Source: RUG14219 sp045538535 (lineage in GTDB: Bacteria; Cyanobacteriota; Vampirovibrionia; Gastranaerophilales; Gastranaerophilaceae). From it: DNA of 64,000 bases. The stretch lies in assembly GCA_045538535.1 (NCBI GenBank), contig JAZSRN010000024.1, positions 1 to 64,000 on the forward strand. Direction: 5' to 3'. The notes beneath the pieces are model-generated. The model saw nothing but the letters and a program-made list of their open reading frames with translations. It was not told the DNA's origin and did no database searches. Of this stretch, positions 43,712 through 52,047 are shown piece after piece (positions within the stretch are counted from its first letter, which is position 1; each line of letters begins with the position of its first letter). A program made the position numbers and the translations under genes.

Positions 43712-44304
43712 ACATACCTATTTATAATTTGAACCTCGGAGTTATCAAATGTTGGCATAACATTATTCAATTCAACAATGTCAAACATATTCTCCATTTC
43801 ATCCACTGTTTTTGCTCCTCCGGCATTTGGAAGTACAACATCTAAGTGCTTAGTTGTACCGTGAATAATGACTTTTGAGGCTTTACCATCAAGCTGTCCT
43901 ACTAATATTGACGCATCAATATCGGGTCTATCACAAATCTCATCGGCAATATCGTTAACAACATTTATAGTTTTTGCATCATTCGGCTTTCCACCAATAA
44001 TCCAAGCGGTTAAATTGTCTTGCGCATTTCGCTTTAAAAGATTTACCTTATCCTGTAAATTCAACAAAAAGTCATCTAAATTTGTATTTGGCAAAAACTT
44101 ACTTAAAAATCCTTTTTTCTCATTTTTGACAATAACTACCAATTCTTGATTATCAAGCCCTATAGCAAAGGGAGTACCATTTATAAAATTAATATCACTA
44201 CCAATTATATTTTTACACCTTACATTACAAGTATCCGAAATTTTATTGAATGTTTTTTGAGAAATCAATAAATTACTTTTACCTTGAAAACTTACATTTT
44301 GCAT
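43708..44304 (-). CDS. Hypothetical protein with VSFQGK N-terminus (198 aa)
   Basis: No family recognised. N-terminus MQNVSFQGKSNLLIS carries the (I/V)SF(Q/N)G motif seen in several unrelated proteins here. The middle contains GRDNL-like polar sequence and LTAWIIGGKPND; the C-terminus is mixed alpha/beta. No signal peptide or membrane segment. AAAGG ribosome site. Confidence 0.6.
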   Translation of the reverse strand: MQNVSFQGKSNLLISQKTFNKISDTCNVRCKNIIGSDINFINGTPFAIGLDNQELVVIVKNEKKGFLSKFLPNTNLDDFLLNLQDKVNLLKRNAQDNLTAWIIGGKPNDAKTINVVNDIADEICDRPDIDASILVGQLDGKASKVIIHGTTKHLDVVLPNAGGAKTVDEMENMFDIVELNNVMPTFDNSEVQIINRYV

Positions 44305-44417
44305 ATCTTACTACCTTTCAAGCAAATAAAAGTCTCTAAAAAATAAAATTGCCCGAAATCACATAAATCCAAAATAATATTAACAAAACTTAAAAAACAA
44401 AACTCAAAATTATTTGA

Positions 44418-45764
44418 CTAAATATCAATATTTTGCATCATTTCGACAAGCGTATTAACAGTTGTGTCCATACTTACAATATCTGAAGTACGTTGTTGCA
44501 AAAAAGCATTCACGTGCGGAATCATCTCGATTGCAATATCCAACTTTGGATTAGATCCCGGTTGATACATACCGACATCAATCAAGTCTTTATTTTCACG
44601 ATACATAGCCAAAATTTTTCGCATTTTTGCGGCTGCTGCTTTATGCTCTGGGGTAGCTATTGCAGACATAAGCCTCGATATACTACCTAACACATCTATT
44701 GCCGGATAATGGTTAGATTCCGCAACTTTTCTGGACAAGAAAATATGCCCATCCACAATACCTCGCACGATATCAACAATCGGATCTGAAATATCATCAC
44801 CTTCCATCAATACAGTATAAAGTGCAGTAATTGAACCTCTAGGGCTATTACCCGCACGCTCTAAAACCTTTTGCAACCAAGAAAAAATTGACGGTGGATA
44901 ACCTTTCATTGTTGGAGGTTCACCCAAGGACAAACCTACTTCACGTCCCGCCATAGCACAACGGGTCACAGTATCAGTCATCAAAAACACTTTTTTACCT
45001 TGGTCTCTAAAATATTCACAGACTGCAGTTGCAGTTAAAAGCGCCTTTTGTCTAATCAATGGTGGCTGATCACCGGTAGAACAAACCAGAACCGATTTTT
45101 TCATACCATCTTTACCAAGAGAATCTTCGACAAATTCTTTTACCTCACGTCCACGTTCCCCAATTAGAGCAACAACGTTCACATCCGCATCAGAATTTCG
45201 AGCAATCATACCCAATAATGTACTTTTTCCAACCCCTGAACCTGCAAACAACCCCAAACGTTGACCGCACCCCATTGTCATGCACGAATCAATTGCCCTA
45301 ACTCCCGTAGAAAATTGTTCAGTAATAATAGGTCTTTCAAACGGCCCCGGTGGCGGACCTTCAATAGAACGCCAAGTGGCTCCTGTAGTGTCAAGAGGTT
45401 TACCATCAATAGGTTCCCCCATAGGATTAATTAATCTTCCGAGCAAAAAATCTCCTACGGGTATAGAAATAGGTTTGAAAGTACTGGTCACAAGTGAACC
45501 TTGCCCAATACCGTTTCCATCCATTAAAAGCAAAAGCTGGGCAACCTCACCTTTGAAAGCTTGGACTTCAGCTGGTTTAAGTTCACCGTTATTCGCTTGA
45601 ATATAACACAAATCTCCGATTTTTAATCCCGGCAACTTTACTTCAACAGTAAGCCCCAAAAGTTTCGAAACACTCCCTTTATATTGCAAAGTTTGAGTTT
45701 CATCAAGCTTCTGCTTAATGTTAGCCTTTAAATAATCGAGTTTAGAAGTGTCTATATTCAACAT
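44418..45764 (-). CDS. fliI: Flagellum-specific ATPase FliI
   Basis: 448 residues. Walker A GSGVGKST at ~175-182, VALIGERGREVKEF, and the C-terminal ATPase fold. It resembles F1-beta and energises type III export with FliH. I chose ATG 45764 (MLNIDTSKL): TATAAT ends 6 nt before it, with TTTACT 17 nt further, which implies a leaderless message. A longer GTG start at 45815 has no ribosome site. Lies 1.5 kb from the fliE-flhA operon, separated by three unrelated features. Confidence 0.93.
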   Translation of the reverse strand: MLNIDTSKLDYLKANIKQKLDETQTLQYKGSVSKLLGLTVEVKLPGLKIGDLCYIQANNGELKPAEVQAFKGEVAQLLLLMDGNGIGQGSLVTSTFKPISIPVGDFLLGRLINPMGEPIDGKPLDTTGATWRSIEGPPPGPFERPIITEQFSTGVRAIDSCMTMGCGQRLGLFAGSGVGKSTLLGMIARNSDADVNVVALIGERGREVKEFVEDSLGKDGMKKSVLVCSTGDQPPLIRQKALLTATAVCEYFRDQGKKVFLMTDTVTRCAMAGREVGLSLGEPPTMKGYPPSIFSWLQKVLERAGNSPRGSITALYTVLMEGDDISDPIVDIVRGIVDGHIFLSRKVAESNHYPAIDVLGSISRLMSAIATPEHKAAAAKMRKILAMYRENKDLIDVGMYQPGSNPKLDIAIEMIPHVNAFLQQRTSDIVSMDTTVNTLVEMMQNIDI

Positions 45765-45770
45765 AATTTG

Positions 45771-45799
45771 ATTATAATGTGTTTTCGTACAAAAGTAAA
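45771..45799 (-). promoter_or_regulatory. fliI promoter, leaderless geometry
   Basis: Minus strand: TTTACT (45794-45799), 17 nt, TATAAT (45771-45776), then CAAATT and ATG 45764. Confidence 0.55.
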
Positions 45800-45832
45800 G
45801 AAATTTACTATTCACAAAACTGATTTTAAATC

Positions 45833-46810
45833 CTATTTGGTAAAATCTATCAAAACTTTAAGTACATCACGTTCTTTATTTTTTTCGAAAGCTTCAACCG
45901 ATTTTGATGCCGGATAAATAGCTGAAATTAACGGTGAGAAATCTATTTTCTCATTTGCCAACAATCGCAATGCGCCACCAAATTGTCCGCAACGAGAACC
46001 TAAAACCGTAATTTCATCAATAACTATCGGCGCAAGATTGAGTTCTTTACCAGAAGCAACCGTACTTTTCAAAACCAAGACGCCTCTCGGTTTTGTAAGT
46101 GCCATTGCAGTCTCAAATCCTGATGCAGATCCAGTAGCTTCCACTACAACATCATATTTTTTCTCCACAGTAAAATCCGAAAGCAGAACCGTATTAACAC
46201 CTTGCTTTTTTGCAATATCTAATTTGTTTTGGTGTTTTCCTACTAACAAAACATCAATATTTTGAGCATTCAAAGTCAATGCAGTAGTCAAACCCAATTT
46301 ACCGTCACCTAAAACAACAACTTTTTCAAACGGTTTTATGTGTAGCTGTTCAGTAATTTCACAAGCAGCAGCAAGAGGTTCAACAAATACAGCTTGCTCA
46401 TCCGTAACATTTTCGGGAACTTCAAACAAAACTTCTAACGGCATCGTAAAATATTCAGCCATACAACCGTCTTTTTGCCAAATACCTAAAGTATGGCGAT
46501 TTGGACAGTGTCTGTATAATTTTTTACCACACCATTCGCAATTGGAATCCTTACAACCATAACTAATTTCAGACACAACTCTTTTACCTAACAATGATTG
46601 GTCTTCATCATTAATTTCTTCAACAACCCCAACCGCTTCGTGCCCTAAAACCCCTACGTAGCCCATGTAACCCTTTGTAATTTCATAATCAGTATTACAA
46701 ATTCCTGCAAGAGTAACGCGCACAAGTGCTTCTCCTTTTTGTGGAATAGGTTTTTTATAATCTTCAACGAATTTTAAACTATTATCTTTATCAAAAACTA
46801 CAGCTTTCAT
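45833..46810 (-). CDS. Zinc-dependent medium-chain alcohol dehydrogenase
   Basis: 325 residues. Catalytic zinc ligands C38 region (LAGICNTDYEI) and LGHEAVGVVEE; structural zinc cysteines in CKDSNCEWCGKKLYRHC; Rossmann loop VVLGDGKLGL near residue 170. Substrate unknown; the sequence resembles threonine/sorbitol dehydrogenase-like members. Overlaps the cysE end by 4 nt, so co-translated. Confidence 0.88.
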   Translation of the reverse strand: MKAVVFDKDNSLKFVEDYKKPIPQKGEALVRVTLAGICNTDYEITKGYMGYVGVLGHEAVGVVEEINDEDQSLLGKRVVSEISYGCKDSNCEWCGKKLYRHCPNRHTLGIWQKDGCMAEYFTMPLEVLFEVPENVTDEQAVFVEPLAAACEITEQLHIKPFEKVVVLGDGKLGLTTALTLNAQNIDVLLVGKHQNKLDIAKKQGVNTVLLSDFTVEKKYDVVVEATGSASGFETAMALTKPRGVLVLKSTVASGKELNLAPIVIDEITVLGSRCGQFGGALRLLANEKIDFSPLISAIYPASKSVEAFEKNKERDVLKVLIDFTK

Positions 46811-47463
46811 CTATTTTTCCCTTCAAATTTTTCTTTCAAATCTTGAATTTCATACTTTAGCCTATTCAGCTCGCACTTAACTGGGTCAGGAATTCTATTG
46901 TGCATCAACACTCCGTTTTCATCAACAACTTTACGCTGAACAACACGACCCGGAATACCAACAACAGTAGAATGCTCCGGGACATCTTCCACTACAACCG
47001 AACCTGCACCAACCCGAACATTATCACCTAATGTAATATTCCCAAGAACTTTTGCTCCCGCGCCAACAATAACATTATTCCCTAAAGTCGGATGACGTTT
47101 GCCGGACTCTTTTCCGGTACCACCAAGTGTAACTTGCTGATAAATCAAAACATCATCACCAATAATTGTAGTTGCACCGATAACAACACCTTCACCATGG
47201 TCTATAAAAAATCTTCTGCCAATTTGAGCCGCCGGATGAATTTCTATCCCCGTAATTATTCTTGTTAAATAAGAAATCATACGAGGTATAAGCGGAATTT
47301 CCCACTTGTAAAGTTTGTGCGCAAGTCTGTACGCAATCAAGGCATGTAACCCCGGATAACAAAGAATAACTTCTGCAAGATTTCCGGCAGCCGGATCTTT
47401 GTCATAAATTACATTTATATCTTCTTTTACTTTTAATATTCCGCGCTTTATTGTTTCTAGCAT
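46807..47463 (-). CDS. cysE: Serine O-acetyltransferase
   Basis: 218 residues. Left-handed beta-helix hexapeptide repeats from ~65 (EIHPAAQIGRRFFIDHGEGVVIGATTIIGDDVLIYQ, in part), with the catalytic Asp-His in FIDHGEG. It makes O-acetylserine for cysteine synthesis. The short form lacks the long N-terminal helical domain of E. coli CysE. Ends in a charged helical tail. Confidence 0.94.
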   Translation of the reverse strand: MLETIKRGILKVKEDINVIYDKDPAAGNLAEVILCYPGLHALIAYRLAHKLYKWEIPLIPRMISYLTRIITGIEIHPAAQIGRRFFIDHGEGVVIGATTIIGDDVLIYQQVTLGGTGKESGKRHPTLGNNVIVGAGAKVLGNITLGDNVRVGAGSVVVEDVPEHSTVVGIPGRVVQRKVVDENGVLMHNRIPDPVKCELNRLKYEIQDLKEKFEGKNR

Positions 47464-47503
47464 AATTCAAATAAACCTCAATTAGCTTTTAAAATTTGCG
47501 ACC

Positions 47504-48724
47504 TTAAATTAATTTTGCAAATTTACGTTTACCTGCTTGTAATATTACGCTTTCTTCAAAATTCAAGGTATAAGCCATATCGGCAATTTTTTCTCCGCCA
47601 ACTTTCACTCCTCCACCTTGAATAAGTCTTTTAGCTTCGCCACGACTTTGTACGAAATTTAATTCACAAAGAACATCCAAAATACCTTTTCCGTTCATGC
47701 CGTCAACTTCTGCAATGTCATCCGGAATACCTTTTTTTGAAAATACACTGATAAATTCTTCTTTAGCATGCTGCGCTTGTTCTTCTCCATGATATTCGCC
47801 CGTAATAGTCAAAGCCAAACGCATTTTTATATCACGTGGGTTCACAGAACCGGATTTTATTTGTTCATCTATTTGGTTCAATTCTGAAACCTCAATATCC
47901 GTAAGCAAATCAAAATATTTCACAATCAATGTATCCGGAATACTCATCAATTTGCCGAACATATCTTTTGCGCTATCAGTCAACGAAATACAGTGCTCCG
48001 GATAAGTTTTGGACATTTTCACGACACCATCTGTACCTTCAATAATTGGCAAAAGCATAACCATTTGCGGATATTTTTTGCCATACGCAGCTTGAATATC
48101 ACGACCTAAAAGAGTGTTAAAACGTTGGTCACTTCCACCAAATTCGATGTCTGCATCAATTGCAACCGAATCATAAGCTTGCATTAACGGATAGAAAAAT
48201 TCATGAATAGAAATCGGTTTACCTTCTGCATAACGTTTTGCGAAATCATCACGAGTCATCATCTGCGCAACAGTGACCTTTCCGGCCAATTGTAAAAGTT
48301 CCATAAAATTCAACTTGTGTAACCAATCTGCATTATTTGTAACTTCTGCATTTGTAACGTCAACAACTTTTGCCATTTGCTCAAAATAAGACTTCGCATT
48401 TTCTTCAACTTGTTCTTTTGTTAAAGCCGGACGAGTTTCAGATTTACCGGAAGGATCTCCTATCATTGCAGTTGCTCCACCAACAATCAAAACCACTTTG
48501 TGCCCAAGTTTTTGAAACTCTCTTAATTTACGCATTACAACTGTATGTCCTAAATGCAAATCCGGACGAGTAGGGTCCATACCCAATTTCACCCTCAACG
48601 GAGTATTTGTATCGTGCGCGTGCTGCAATTTTATAGCCAACTCTTCCAATCCACCAGGAAGAACTTCACAATTTCTAGCCAGTTTTGAGGCTTGCTCAAT
48701 AAATTCTTGTCTTATGTCTACCAT
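47504..48724 (-). CDS. tyrS: Tyrosyl-tRNA synthetase
   Basis: 406 residues. Class I synthetase with HLGHT (HIGH-type) near residue 57, KMSKT (KMSKS-type) near 237, and a C-terminal S4 RNA-binding domain (SRGEAKRLIQGGGVKVGGEKI). GGAG ribosome site. The 88-nt upstream spacer is too short for a T-box leader. Confidence 0.97.
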   Translation of the reverse strand: MVDIRQEFIEQASKLARNCEVLPGGLEELAIKLQHAHDTNTPLRVKLGMDPTRPDLHLGHTVVMRKLREFQKLGHKVVLIVGGATAMIGDPSGKSETRPALTKEQVEENAKSYFEQMAKVVDVTNAEVTNNADWLHKLNFMELLQLAGKVTVAQMMTRDDFAKRYAEGKPISIHEFFYPLMQAYDSVAIDADIEFGGSDQRFNTLLGRDIQAAYGKKYPQMVMLLPIIEGTDGVVKMSKTYPEHCISLTDSAKDMFGKLMSIPDTLIVKYFDLLTDIEVSELNQIDEQIKSGSVNPRDIKMRLALTITGEYHGEEQAQHAKEEFISVFSKKGIPDDIAEVDGMNGKGILDVLCELNFVQSRGEAKRLIQGGGVKVGGEKIADMAYTLNFEESVILQAGKRKFAKLI

Positions 48725-48812
48725 AATTTTTACTCCAACTTTCTACAATAGAATAATTATAGCAAAAAAAAAATTTTACGGATTTTATAATCATCAATAA
48801 AAAGAGGAAATC

Positions 48813-49349
48813 ATGCAAATATCATTTAACGGAATAAAAAACACATCAAGCGTTATATTTAAAAATGAACAAGAAAAATACACAGATTACAACGTAAGTA
48901 TTCAATTAACAGACGATTATAACGGTAAAGATTTAACGAAATACAAAAAAGTTTTAAGTAAAGTTGCACCACAATTTAAACATCCGACAAATAGTAACTT
49001 TTTACACATAGGATTTTTCAATGACCATAACGATGACATAACTATTATGACCGTCAATGGGGAATCTATTGAACCAAAAGACGAAAATTTACCATTATTT
49101 TCTTTTATCGCAAAATTAACAAAATGCATTGCAAATGCACAAGATAAAGATTTTATACACAATCGAGATTACGTGGAAAGCGAGGAAATAATTGATAATT
49201 CGGTGTTAGATGATGAATGGGCACAAGCAGTTAAAGAAGCTTCAAACAAAATTCCTTTAACTGATATCGGGACAATAAAAGCAAGTTGCAATGTAATTAA
49301 TAATGAAATATCAAAACAAATGGCTGAATATTTTGATGCTGTAATATAA
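48813..49349 (+). CDS. Hypothetical protein with ISFNG N-terminus (178 aa)
   Basis: Acidic, soluble, unknown. MQISFNGIKNTSSVIF carries the shared N-terminal motif. Size and alpha/beta pattern (NSNFLHIGFFNDHNDDITIMTVNGE) resemble the 43708-44304 product loosely. AGAGGAAATC ribosome site. Confidence 0.6.
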   Translation: MQISFNGIKNTSSVIFKNEQEKYTDYNVSIQLTDDYNGKDLTKYKKVLSKVAPQFKHPTNSNFLHIGFFNDHNDDITIMTVNGESIEPKDENLPLFSFIAKLTKCIANAQDKDFIHNRDYVESEEIIDNSVLDDEWAQAVKEASNKIPLTDIGTIKASCNVINNEISKQMAEYFDAVI

Positions 49350-49370
49350 TTTGGATATTAAGATAAAAAG

Positions 49371-49396
49371 TACGGGAGAACATAAATTCTCCCGTA
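49371..49396. terminator. Bidirectional terminator
   Basis: 10-bp stem TACGGGAGAA / TTCTCCCGTA with a 6-nt loop between convergent stops 49349 and 49404. The minus strand continues into CTTTTTATC. Confidence 0.85.
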
Positions 49397-49403
49397 TCTT
49401 AAT

Positions 49404-49742
49404 TTATAAACTATTCATTTTTTCTCTTAACTCAATTGCTCGATTTTCGAGCTTTTTAAGGTAATCTTCTTCATTTGCCCTTAATGCTCTTATTGATTTC
49501 AAGTCAATCTCTTCGAGTTGTTTTTTGATATCTTCTATTTGTTTCTGTTTATTAAATTCCGACAATTTTATTTTATGTTCTTCACTACTTATAACATCAG
49601 AAAGATACCAGCACCCATCGATATCAGATTGCTCAACATCTAATTGAACCATTCCTATAGACTTGTAAAATTCGACATTATCACCTAAACCAACATCGCA
49701 AAGACCTATAGATTTATCTTTTAAAATTGCATACTTTATCAT
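49404..49742 (-). CDS. Phage tail-fibre-associated-like protein (112 aa)
   Basis: The C-terminal half (EEIDLKSIRALRANEEDYLKKLENRAIELREKM, in part) matches the short helical proteins often found next to phage tail fibres (IDxKSIRALR pattern). N-terminus MIKYAILKDKSIGLCDVG. Start overlaps the tail-fibre-like gene stop by 4 nt (ATGA), so the two are made together. Confidence 0.6.
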   Translation of the reverse strand: MIKYAILKDKSIGLCDVGLGDNVEFYKSIGMVQLDVEQSDIDGCWYLSDVISSEEHKIKLSEFNKQKQIEDIKKQLEEIDLKSIRALRANEEDYLKKLENRAIELREKMNSL

Positions 49743-50683
49743 TTTCTAACTCCTTTCAGTGGTGTAAAATGCATATAATCAGCATTACTTGCATAATATT
49801 GATAACCTTTCGGAATCAAATGGGTACTACTTAATGCGGTTTGATATCGATTATTTATATCATACCATTTTGTCGTACCTTTTGGACGCACATATAAATA
49901 TCGACTACCGACATTTCCACCTGTTCCCCAACGAATAAGTCCGTCTACCGGTGCATTATTCGGCGAAGACGAACTTCCGGCACTTGTAGTTATTGTTGCC
50001 GTATAGTCAGGCATTCCCCAACCGACAATTTTTTCCTTATCAGAATTTAATAAAATTTGAAGAGGAGTAAGGATTTGTATTGCAGAAATTTCAGTTGAAG
50101 TAGAAGTTATACCCTCAGCAATCAATGTCATCGGACTTTCACTAAATTCAGCGTTTGCATCAGACAAATACATTTTGTTTTCTGTAATATTTAGCCAAGC
50201 TGTATTTGCAAAAGTTGGCTGTGTATCACTTATGATAAAATCATTTGCCGTTTTTAATTGAAAATCGGAAGTTAAAAATAAATAAGCTTTTGACATTGCA
50301 GCATCAAAAGTTTTAGACACATCTTCACTCAACTCCATTTTAATATTTACAAATCCACCATCTGAATTTTTACCATTTGGAACTAAGACAACTAGTCCGG
50401 ATTTTGCCGTAATAGCATTGGCTTCATAAGAAACTACACCGTTTGGAGCCTTTATTATACAGTTTGTAATTCCCGAACAATTTGTCAAATCATCTGCCAA
50501 CTTGTCCGATGTCAACTCTAATATAGAGCTATCCATTTCTGTTTTTACATCTGTAATTTTTGCATTGATTGAGACATTGTGTTCTTCAATAACCTCGGCT
50601 AACGCATCGAAATTCGCATTTACCTCTTCGGCTTTTGCCTTTGTCCCTGGGGTAAATGCGTATGGAATAATAATTTTTGCCAT
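49739..50683 (-). CDS. Phage tail-fibre/collar-like protein
   Basis: 314 residues. The N-terminus FTPGTKAKAEEVNANFDAL is a common start of phage tail-fibre or receptor-binding proteins. A Ser/Thr/Asn-rich beta middle and a C-terminal segment (RYLYVRPKGTTKWYDINNRY) fit a trimeric tail tip. No capsid, portal, integrase or lysis genes adjoin it, so it is a remnant, a tailocin part or a domesticated adhesin. AAAGG ribosome site. Confidence 0.65.
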   Translation of the reverse strand: MAKIIIPYAFTPGTKAKAEEVNANFDALAEVIEEHNVSINAKITDVKTEMDSSILELTSDKLADDLTNCSGITNCIIKAPNGVVSYEANAITAKSGLVVLVPNGKNSDGGFVNIKMELSEDVSKTFDAAMSKAYLFLTSDFQLKTANDFIISDTQPTFANTAWLNITENKMYLSDANAEFSESPMTLIAEGITSTSTEISAIQILTPLQILLNSDKEKIVGWGMPDYTATITTSAGSSSSPNNAPVDGLIRWGTGGNVGSRYLYVRPKGTTKWYDINNRYQTALSSTHLIPKGYQYYASNADYMHFTPLKGVRK

Positions 50684-50777
50684 AAATTTAACCTTTCCGG
50701 CTAAATGGCTTTGTGAAAGAAGTTATAACTATATTATACCATTTGAAACACAAATTCGTCAAGTAAAATATTTATGT

Positions 50778-50783
50778 TATATT
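50778..50783 (+). promoter_or_regulatory. -10 box for leaderless acpS
   Basis: TATATT, then ATAACT, then ATG 50790. Same spacing as at fliI and pgeF. No clear -35. Confidence 0.35.
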
Positions 50784-50789
50784 ATAACT

Positions 50790-51131
50790 ATGATTGGTGT
50801 CGACATTGAAGATATAGAAAGATTTAAGAATAAACCGCAAACTTTTTTAGATAAAGTTTTCACTCAAAATGAACAACTTTATTGCTTGTCAAAATCTGAT
50901 AGTGAAAAACATTTTGCGGCACGTTTTTGTGCAAAGGAAGCCGTAATTAAAGCGTTAAGTAGCTACGACATTCACGATGTCTATCCAAAAGATATTGAAG
51001 TTTATCACCTTGAAAATAAATGTCCGGCAGTAAAAATCCTTAAAACTTTAGATAAAAAAATATCTTTCAATTTGTCAATTTCGCACGACAGAACAAAGGC
51101 AATTGCGTTCGTTACATCACAAATTAATTAA
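50790..51131 (+). CDS. acpS: Holo-[acyl-carrier-protein] synthase
   Basis: 113 residues, normal AcpS size. Mg ligands: Asp in GVDIEDIERF and Glu in RFCAKEAVIKAL; the LSISHDRTKAIAFV end is typical. It adds 4'-phosphopantetheine to ACP. ATG 50790 fits the family start (MIGVDIEDI); the frame is open for 96 more codons upstream, with no homology. No ribosome site. The end overlaps the pheA end by 8 nt. Confidence 0.93.
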   Translation: MIGVDIEDIERFKNKPQTFLDKVFTQNEQLYCLSKSDSEKHFAARFCAKEAVIKALSSYDIHDVYPKDIEVYHLENKCPAVKILKTLDKKISFNLSISHDRTKAIAFVTSQIN

Positions 51132-51981
51132 TTTTACATTTTTCATACGAACCTAAAAATCTGAAAAATATTGAATTAGCCTTAACCTCTTCTATAGCTC
51201 GAAACAATTGTGGATTTTTATAATGACCATCAAAATTCACGATAAAAATATATTCTCCGAATTTGTTTTTTGATGGACGTGAAGAAATATAAGAAAGATT
51301 TATGTTATTCTTCATAAAAATATTCAAAACGTGTAACAAAGCCCCCGGTTCATTTTTAGTTGAAAAAGCTAATGATGTTTTATCTTTTTCAGTAGGTTTT
51401 GTTTCATAATCGCCAATCAAAACAAATCGCGTTTGATTTGATTTATCATCATTTATATTCCGTTTTAAAATATTAAGATTATAAACTTCAGCCGTCTTTT
51501 CACTTCCGATAGCTGAATAAGTAAGATTATAACCTTCAAGAAGTCTTGCAGCTTCTGCCGTACTGGTTGCTTCAATTATGTTTAAATTACGCGGAAGCTC
51601 ATTATGAATAAAATCTTGACATTGCGCAAGAGCTTGCGGATGAGAAATAACTCCGGTAATACTATAAAATTCAGTTGTTCTTGATAGCAAACAATGATTT
51701 ATCGGCAAAATCATTTGCGAAAGAATTCTTATGTTTGGATTTGATGCTGCCATTAAATTGTCCATACTTTCTCGCACAGAACCTTCTATGGAATTTTCAA
51801 CTGGCAAAACCCCAAGTACATTTGGAGTATTATTTACGTATTCAACAACTTGACGAATAGTTTTCAAAGGTTCTGCGTATGCACAGATATTATATCGATT
51901 TACAAAATAATCCTTCGCCATCTCAGAAAAAGATGCCTGTGGCCCCAAATAAACAATCCGTTCTACATCTTTAAAATCCAT
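51124..51981 (-). CDS. pheA: Prephenate dehydratase
   Basis: 285 residues. The catalytic domain carries YLGPQASFSEMA, and the TRF motif is seen in NQTRFVLIG. A C-terminal ACT domain (FSTKNEPGALLHVLN; SSRPSKNKFGEY in place of the common ESRP) gives Phe feedback. Makes phenylpyruvate. No chorismate mutase domain, so it is monofunctional. GGAG ribosome site. Confidence 0.95.
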   Translation of the reverse strand: MDFKDVERIVYLGPQASFSEMAKDYFVNRYNICAYAEPLKTIRQVVEYVNNTPNVLGVLPVENSIEGSVRESMDNLMAASNPNIRILSQMILPINHCLLSRTTEFYSITGVISHPQALAQCQDFIHNELPRNLNIIEATSTAEAARLLEGYNLTYSAIGSEKTAEVYNLNILKRNINDDKSNQTRFVLIGDYETKPTEKDKTSLAFSTKNEPGALLHVLNIFMKNNINLSYISSRPSKNKFGEYIFIVNFDGHYKNPQLFRAIEEVKANSIFFRFLGSYEKCKIN

Positions 51982-52047
51982 TATTTACTTCACTCCGTAT
52001 TTCTTGTATGATTAATTATAGAGTAATTTATTTATGAAGGCAAGTTT

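Noticed and set aside
48725..48812. T-box leader for tyrS
   Set aside because: The spacer is only 88 nt with no specifier stem or terminator/antiterminator pair.
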